Assembly: GCA_947448495.1 (NCBI GenBank)
Contig: CANFNX010000015.1
Coordinates: 1 to 32,427 of the forward strand
Length of the DNA stretch: 32,427 nt
Source: Bacteriovoracaceae bacterium
GTDB lineage: Bacteria > Bdellovibrionota > Bacteriovoracia > Bacteriovoracales > Bacteriovoracaceae
Direction of reading: 5' to 3'
Shown in pieces: positions 27,169-32,427 of the stretch (position 1 is the stretch's first letter; each line of letters starts with the position of its first letter). The notes beneath the pieces were generated by a model. That model searched no databases, had not been told where the DNA came from, and worked only from the letters and a program-made list of their open reading frames with translations. The position numbers and the translations under genes are program-made.

Positions 27169-29616
27169 CTATCCGATCTGACCTGCGAAGTCTTCCCTTA
27201 CAAAGTGCATGACGATCACGTAGAGCGAGTGATTTTCAGCGATAGGGTGGCGATAGTGTGTGAGCTCGAAGCCATTAAAAAGGGTAATGTCCCCGTAGGC
27301 CAGTTCAATTTCTGTTTTCTTCCCATCTTCGGATTCAAGACCAAGAGTGTTTTTATAATGGCTGCGTTGATCACCATCGTAAGCAGCTAAAGTGTATGAC
27401 ATGCTATAGGGAGCCTCTGGGCGATCCTTGTGGGGATAAAGATCTGCATACTGGTAATAACAAACACTATAGTTAAAGCTGGACTTAACCTTAAAAGGGA
27501 GAACTTTGTTAATCAATTTGGTCATGCCATCTTGAACGTGTAGACACAGTGGAGAGTCGTAAACCGCACGGCGATCGGCACATTGAGTGTCACCCATTTT
27601 AACCAAATTCGTTTTAAAATAGTGGTATAGATATTTTCCCATGGACCAGGTTAGGTAAGCCGAAGTTGCTTGAGGAGCGTAGAAAGCTTGGGTTGTTTTA
27701 AATTGCTCGGCGAGATGATTAACGTCAATTGGCATATCTTGCAGTTCTGAAGAAACGAGAACTCCCGCATCCAATAAATCTTTGAGCTCTAATTCGGACC
27801 AGGCTTTTCTATCAAAATGAAGAAGCTTTTGTTTTAAGTTATCTGTCAGATAAACCGGCATGGGGTGATGAAAGGACCATGGCTCTACCCAGTATACGGA
27901 TTCAGAAAGTGACATTAAATTATTTAATTGCTTAAGATGGGACTTAAAAATCTCAAACTTATGTTTATCGGCTTTAAGTTGAGAAAGTAGGATAGGAGAA
28001 ACTTGAAGTGATCCTGTAAGATTTTGAATTTTGTTTTTCTTGAACTCAGCACTCTCAACCAAAAATGCTTCAAGATCAAAACTTTGATGAAGAATTGTCT
28101 CAAAAAAAACTCTGTCTGTTATTATTTCTTGATCGCACAACCAAGATAAAACTTCCGGTCTTAGATCAATCGTAATATCGGAAAACCAATCTTCTTTAGA
28201 GAGTAGTTTTTCTAGATAATTCACAATAGGCATGAAATAGGGTTGCTCCCGGTTCATGATTGTCTCATCGGTACCCCTAAAGGCCCTGCCCCCGTTGACA
28301 CAAAATCCCTCTGTTTCATCGTCTTCATTGACGAGTCTTTTGAAAACCACAAATGGATTAAGACAAATTTTGCTGGAATCAAGCTTTTCAACGAAAAATA
28401 AAGAACTAAAAAGTTGCGGCATTAGATTGTTGGCCGTTGCTGCAAAAGCTTCTTCTCCGACCATTTGAAAATATTCGTCATCATCAAGGATGAATGATCT
28501 CAAAAAATAAAATTGCTCGTCCTGATAAGTCAGTCTGTACTGGGAGAATGTATTGAGAATTTGAACTCGATTATTGGAAATCACGATTCGTGAGTCCGGA
28601 TGAGAAGATGTCCCACTCACCGCGAATGGATCCCTCAATTTTTTTATTCTGGCAATTGTTGAGCGTAGAATAAAATGTCGTCGAAAATGAGAAAAATCAA
28701 GATTCACACAAGACTTACCCTGCCTGTTTCGAGCCTCTGGATTGGGTGGAGTAAAGAAATCTACAGTCATAAAGGAGAAAAAAGAAATGACTTTAAAGCA
28801 ACCTCGGATCAAGGGGAGAGGGAAATCTCCCTTTGTCGCCCATGTGTTTAAAATAGAAGCTTTATATTTTTGGAGATTTGTAAAAAAACTGTCTCGGTGA
28901 TCATAAAATTTTCGTAGAAGCTTAACTGTTGCAGCAGCATTGGAAATTTCTCTTTTTAAGTAGGAGGCAAATTCTCCTTTGTCCCATATGACATAAGACA
29001 ACGCCATATCACTGTAAGAAATTAAGTACCCGTCTCGAGAAGCTCTGAGTGACAAATCAGCATCCTCGGCACGAGTTAAAGTCGTGTCAAATCCATCTAG
29101 CTTTTCAAGAATAACTTTGCGATAGAGGCAAGATGCTGTGTTTATGATGGGAAATAAATCGTGGAGCAGGACCGTTTCAATCATGGTGGATTGAGTCGTG
29201 ACACTTTTATTATAAAAACGAAATTTTTCAAACAGCTTCGAATTTGACTTGAAAGGTATGGGAGTGATTTTGCCCTGTGAGCTGGCGATTTTATCTGAAC
29301 AAAAAGTTTGCAATATATAACGTAGCCACTGTTTTTCGAGAACCACATCACAGTCAACAAATGCGATAAACTCGTAGCGAGCTGCTTTCCAGCCGGCATT
29401 CCGAGCAAATGATCTTCCTCGGCGAGGTTCTAAAATTATTTTAACTTCGTTAAAATGTTCAAGAGTTGAAACTGTCCCGTCAGTGGATCCATTGTCGACC
29501 ACAATGATCTCAATGAGATTTCTTGGGTAACTTAAAGAAAGAACACTTTCAATGCAGCCCTTTATCGTTTGGGCCCCATTGAGAACAGGGATGACGAAAC
29601 TTATACCAGGCAACAT
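27169..29616 (-). CDS. fusion protein: N-terminal GT2 glycosyltransferase, uncharacterised middle region, C-terminal 2OG-Fe(II) oxygenase domain (815 aa)
   Basis: N-term ISFVIPVLNGAQTIKGCIESVLSLSYPRNLIEIIVVDNGSTDGTVSTL...FIAFVDCDVVL; C-term LYPHKDRPEAPYSMSYTLAAYDG (HxD) ... YGDITLFNGFELTHYRHPI (distal His). Confidence 0.85.
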   Translation of the reverse strand: MLPGISFVIPVLNGAQTIKGCIESVLSLSYPRNLIEIIVVDNGSTDGTVSTLEHFNEVKIILEPRRGRSFARNAGWKAARYEFIAFVDCDVVLEKQWLRYILQTFCSDKIASSQGKITPIPFKSNSKLFEKFRFYNKSVTTQSTMIETVLLHDLFPIINTASCLYRKVILEKLDGFDTTLTRAEDADLSLRASRDGYLISYSDMALSYVIWDKGEFASYLKREISNAAATVKLLRKFYDHRDSFFTNLQKYKASILNTWATKGDFPLPLIRGCFKVISFFSFMTVDFFTPPNPEARNRQGKSCVNLDFSHFRRHFILRSTIARIKKLRDPFAVSGTSSHPDSRIVISNNRVQILNTFSQYRLTYQDEQFYFLRSFILDDDEYFQMVGEEAFAATANNLMPQLFSSLFFVEKLDSSKICLNPFVVFKRLVNEDDETEGFCVNGGRAFRGTDETIMNREQPYFMPIVNYLEKLLSKEDWFSDITIDLRPEVLSWLCDQEIITDRVFFETILHQSFDLEAFLVESAEFKKNKIQNLTGSLQVSPILLSQLKADKHKFEIFKSHLKQLNNLMSLSESVYWVEPWSFHHPMPVYLTDNLKQKLLHFDRKAWSELELKDLLDAGVLVSSELQDMPIDVNHLAEQFKTTQAFYAPQATSAYLTWSMGKYLYHYFKTNLVKMGDTQCADRRAVYDSPLCLHVQDGMTKLINKVLPFKVKSSFNYSVCYYQYADLYPHKDRPEAPYSMSYTLAAYDGDQRSHYKNTLGLESEDGKKTEIELAYGDITLFNGFELTHYRHPIAENHSLYVIVMHFVREDFAGQIG

Positions 29617-29627
29617 TTATTAAGGAG

Positions 29628-29864
29628 CTATGTAATTGCAGGTTGAAGTGGTCCAGTGGGAGGAGCTACAATCGGTGTTGGTGGTGGTGCGATTGGGGCC
29701 GGAACTAAAATAGGGCCAAGAATCATGGGTGGAGGTGGAGGAGCAATATAAGCCTTCGCTTCTTTAGCTCCCAATCCAATGGCAGTGGCTATAAGAGAAA
29801 GAAAACTCTTCTTAGACTTTTTAACTTTTAAGACCTTCAGATTGATATCGTCATTCTTGCTCAA
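29628..29864 (-). CDS. proline-rich precursor-like peptide (78 aa)
   Basis: TTG start with GAGGG SD. MSKNDDINLKVLKVKKSKKSFLSLIATAIGLGAKEAKA | YIAPPPPPMILGPILVPAPIAPPPTPIVAPPTGPLQPAIT; basic + hydrophobic leader ending in AKA; the 40-residue core has 16 Pro. Confidence 0.75.
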   Translation of the reverse strand: MSKNDDINLKVLKVKKSKKSFLSLIATAIGLGAKEAKAYIAPPPPPMILGPILVPAPIAPPPTPIVAPPTGPLQPAIT

Positions 29865-29891
29865 TCTACCCTCACATTTTTTATTTAAGAC

Positions 29892-29897
29892 ATTATA
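29892..29897 (-). promoter_or_regulatory. candidate -10 element (TATAAT) upstream of the proline-rich peptide gene
   Basis: GCTATAATG on the minus strand 28 nt before the TTG start; no convincing -35. Confidence 0.4.
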
Positions 29898-29947
29898 GCA
29901 TTATTTCAACAATTTTCATCACAATATTTAACCTCACTTGACCCCAA

Positions 29948-30820
29948 TTATGGTCTAAGTTTTTGAAATATGGATTGAAAATCCACGTATTCACCTTTGA
30001 GGCTAGTGACTAAATTCTCATACATTCCCCCCACCTCATCGGCCAATAATTCTGGCGGATAAAGGACCTGGGCGTGATGATCTGACAATTTGACTATCTC
30101 ACCCCCTTCAAATTCATTATCTGAAAAGTAGTAGGCTGAGCGATGTGAGAAAAAGTGAAAAAGATAACTGTCATAGATAAAAAGTGGGTGAGAAAGTTCA
30201 AAAACCCCTACATGCCGCAGGTCATTTTGTTGTTCGTAGTCCTCGAACTTTTCTCCAACGCTAATCACATCGTCTAGCGATTTAATTAAATCTTGATAGA
30301 AAAGAAATTTTTGATATTCAGATTCTTCATTTTCAATGATCTGGTTTTGACCGATAAAGTCTAATTGAATGGAGTTAAATTCATGTTCGTTTGTGATCTC
30401 TTTTAGGCGATTTAAAATTTCCTTTCTATGAAGAACATGATCAGAGACCGTTGGCAGATAGAGATGGAGATTTTTCAATTCAGGCTTATTGATGAGGGAT
30501 TGATTTTCATAGAAAAGGATCTTTTCTATCCAAGCTGGAGGTGCAAAACCTCTTGCAACTGCCGGAATAATTAAAATAGGAAAATCTTTTGGTGGGCAAG
30601 GTTTATTAATAAAAAATTCAATTAAAGGAATAATACCATCCCGAATAAGAAAGTGGGAGGCGCAATCTTTGATAGAGTTGAGTTGGTGAATAAAACAAGG
30701 ATTCAGTGGGGAGTGATAATTGGTTGAGAATGGAAGCTGTTTTACCCCATGCTCTCCTAACTCCATGATAATAGTCTTGGTGGTTTTATGACTTTTGATT
30801 TGCTGTATGAGTGAGGTCAT
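29948..30820 (-). CDS. uncharacterised protein in the proline-rich peptide cluster (290 aa)
   Basis: Complete ORF overlapping the upstream oxygenase gene by 35 nt; no recognised catalytic motif. Confidence 0.7.
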   Translation of the reverse strand: MTSLIQQIKSHKTTKTIIMELGEHGVKQLPFSTNYHSPLNPCFIHQLNSIKDCASHFLIRDGIIPLIEFFINKPCPPKDFPILIIPAVARGFAPPAWIEKILFYENQSLINKPELKNLHLYLPTVSDHVLHRKEILNRLKEITNEHEFNSIQLDFIGQNQIIENEESEYQKFLFYQDLIKSLDDVISVGEKFEDYEQQNDLRHVGVFELSHPLFIYDSYLFHFFSHRSAYYFSDNEFEGGEIVKLSDHHAQVLYPPELLADEVGGMYENLVTSLKGEYVDFQSIFQKLRP

Positions 30821-31517
30821 GTGCTCTGTCCTGTTTGTCTGTTGTAAACCAAAATGTGTAGGCGTAACGTGTTCCGGAAAAAATATGAGTTATACCGTGA
30901 TAGATACCAGAGGCACTGAAACCAATCAGTCTTCCCTCAATGGGTTCAATAACCCTTTGAGGTGAGTGGTCAGTAGATTGGAAAATAAAATTACCTCCAT
31001 CGCATTCTTCATTTAAGTAAAGGACGGCCGTATGTGTACGGGCCACATCATCTACTGGGTTCACATCAAGATGTGGAGGGTGACTCCAGGGTTGATCTTT
31101 AAAACGAGAGGATTCAATCAAGCAGGTTCTTTTCACTAACTGGCTAAAAAAAATCTGAATATTGTAATCTTCAAAATAATTCATCATAATTCTGAGAACC
31201 CTGAATTGGGTTTTTATGAGTAAATCATAAGCAGGTGATGATTTCTGATACCTGTGAGTGACATTGTAACTAGAAAAGAGTTCCTCTTTAGTATGAGGAT
31301 GTTTTTCACCGTGATACCCTTCACCATCCACAGCATTTTTATCTGTAAAGTCTCTTAAGATTTTTGATTCGGCAGGTGTAAGAAGATTATCTAAAACAAA
31401 GCGGTTATCTTCTTCTTGAGCACATTGAGGAATAGAAAAATTCTGTTTCCAAGATTTTCGTGCATACTCTCGAAGAAGTTTGGGATTTGATTCGATTTCT
31501 ATGCTGAGTTTTGCCAT
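30786..31517 (-). CDS. 2OG-Fe(II) oxygenase resembling prolyl 3-hydroxylases (leprecan-type)
   Basis: SHPPHLDVNPVDDVARTHTAVLYLNEECDGGNFIFQ (HxD) ... EGRLIGFSASGIYHGITHIFSGTRYAYTFWFTTDK (distal His and 2OG-binding Arg). Confidence 0.85.
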   Translation of the reverse strand: MAKLSIEIESNPKLLREYARKSWKQNFSIPQCAQEEDNRFVLDNLLTPAESKILRDFTDKNAVDGEGYHGEKHPHTKEELFSSYNVTHRYQKSSPAYDLLIKTQFRVLRIMMNYFEDYNIQIFFSQLVKRTCLIESSRFKDQPWSHPPHLDVNPVDDVARTHTAVLYLNEECDGGNFIFQSTDHSPQRVIEPIEGRLIGFSASGIYHGITHIFSGTRYAYTFWFTTDKQDRAHDLTHTANQKS

Positions 31518-31526
31518 AATGAATCC

Positions 31527-32279
31527 TTAATACAACCATTGTACAAATCCCAATCGTGCCTTCGGGCCACTGGGACTTACGCTATGGAGAGAGTCTTGAT
31601 TGAAAAAATTACAAAGAAAAAGACGATTATAGTGGGGAATAAATTGATCCAGCAGAGTGATATCGTGTGGTTTCTTGTCGGAAAATCCTCCACCTGGCGT
31701 GCTGGTTCTGATTCGATTGTATTTACTTAGGAAATCTAAACGGCCCATCGGGGTTTCAATTAACGGAGCAGATGGGTCTTTTGTGGACTCAATTTTCCAG
31801 AGCTGGATCATGCCACCATCTTCAATTTTCCAATCCTTATTGAAGTAACATATTGCCGACATCTTTCTTTCAAATCCATCGGAGTGTATCCAGAAACCGT
31901 CTGCATAGGGACGATGATAACGCAGCTTGATTTCTGCTTTTCCTGGAGATTCAAGTGTGGTCGCTGTTACAAACGATAAGTAGTCATGCCACAGAGGAGA
32001 AAAAAATAAATCAGACCCAAAATGGGTATTAGGCTCGGCCCATACGACCGCCCCATCATAAGGGAGCCATTCTCCATTCTCACGAGCAGTTCTATCTAAA
32101 ACTTCACTAAAATCCAGTTTATGGTGATGGGTAATTAATTCCTCGAGTTTTTCTTCGATAAAGAAATTATCAAGTGCAGTATATTTTGTGTAAGGCTTCG
32201 AGAGAACGTCCTCACGAATGGCTTTTTTAGTAGATTCTCTAAGGTAATAAGGGTTAATCCAATCCTCAAGAATATTCAT
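31527..32279 (-). CDS. 2OG-Fe(II) oxygenase, prolyl 4-hydroxylase-like
   Basis: FWIHSDGFERKMSAICYFNKDWKIEDGGMIQLW (HxD) ... NFFNQDSLHSVSPSGPKARLGFVQWLY (distal His, Arg). Confidence 0.85.
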   Translation of the reverse strand: MNILEDWINPYYLRESTKKAIREDVLSKPYTKYTALDNFFIEEKLEELITHHHKLDFSEVLDRTARENGEWLPYDGAVVWAEPNTHFGSDLFFSPLWHDYLSFVTATTLESPGKAEIKLRYHRPYADGFWIHSDGFERKMSAICYFNKDWKIEDGGMIQLWKIESTKDPSAPLIETPMGRLDFLSKYNRIRTSTPGGGFSDKKPHDITLLDQFIPHYNRLFLCNFFNQDSLHSVSPSGPKARLGFVQWLY

Positions 32280-32427
32280 AGAACCCCCCGAACAATGTTT
32301 TGAAAAACCGGATCGCAGAGTGGGTTAATATGCTTAGAAATGGTATTGTACTCATCTAAGAGTTCAAAACGGGATTCAACTCTTGGTAAAGGTGTGATGT
32401 GGAATTTATGATATAGGCTGAGTGGAA
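32276..32427 (-). CDS. C-terminal fragment of an uncharacterised protein, truncated by the window edge
   Basis: Minus frame open from the window edge: ...PLSLYHKFHITPLPRVESRFELLDEYNTISKHINPLCDPVFQNIVRGVL*; the stop overlaps the next start (ATGA). Confidence 0.55.
   Translation of the reverse strand, partial: PLSLYHKFHITPLPRVESRFELLDEYNTISKHINPLCDPVFQNIVRGVL

Noticed and set aside
29628-29760. Reading the Pro-rich DNA (GGTGGTGG/GGAGGTGGAGG) as a simple sequence repeat or low-complexity artefact
   Set aside because: Codons for Pro vary (CCT, CCA, CCC, CCG) and are interspersed with Ile/Ala/Val/Leu; it has a start, SD and leader, so a coding explanation is better.
29628-29864. Classical proline-rich antimicrobial peptide (PrAMP)
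   Set aside because: PrAMPs are strongly cationic (Arg/Lys with Pro); the core here has no charged residue.

Overview
The window looks like a chromosomal segment from a Bdellovibrionota / Bacteriovorax-like Gram-negative bacterium; this placement is inferred from gene content only. Housekeeping content: galE (5'-truncated), queC, LPS-core-type glycosyltransferases, nitroreductase, a SWIM/SNF2 helicase pair, rpoD-dnaG-trmB, flagellin, M50 protease-scpA-scpB-rluB, an RMD1-like protein and initiator tRNA-fMet. Two accessory systems stand out. (1) On the minus strand at 27169-32427 there is a compact cluster: a 78-aa peptide with a basic/hydrophobic leader ending in AKA and a 40-residue, 40 % proline core; two stand-alone 2OG-Fe(II) oxygenases, one resembling animal prolyl 3-hydroxylases; a GT2 glycosyltransferase fused to a third 2OG-Fe(II) oxygenase domain; and one protein of unknown function. 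This reads as an undescribed RiPP-like or hydroxyproline-rich-glycopeptide pathway. (2) At 3926-8044 there is a complete dltA-C-B-D-like operon next to LPS-core glycosyltransferases. Smaller observations include a candidate promoter-to-terminator sRNA unit divergent from flagellin, a possible -1 frameshift joining the SWIM and SNF2 ORFs, and several perfect palindromes upstream of genes.
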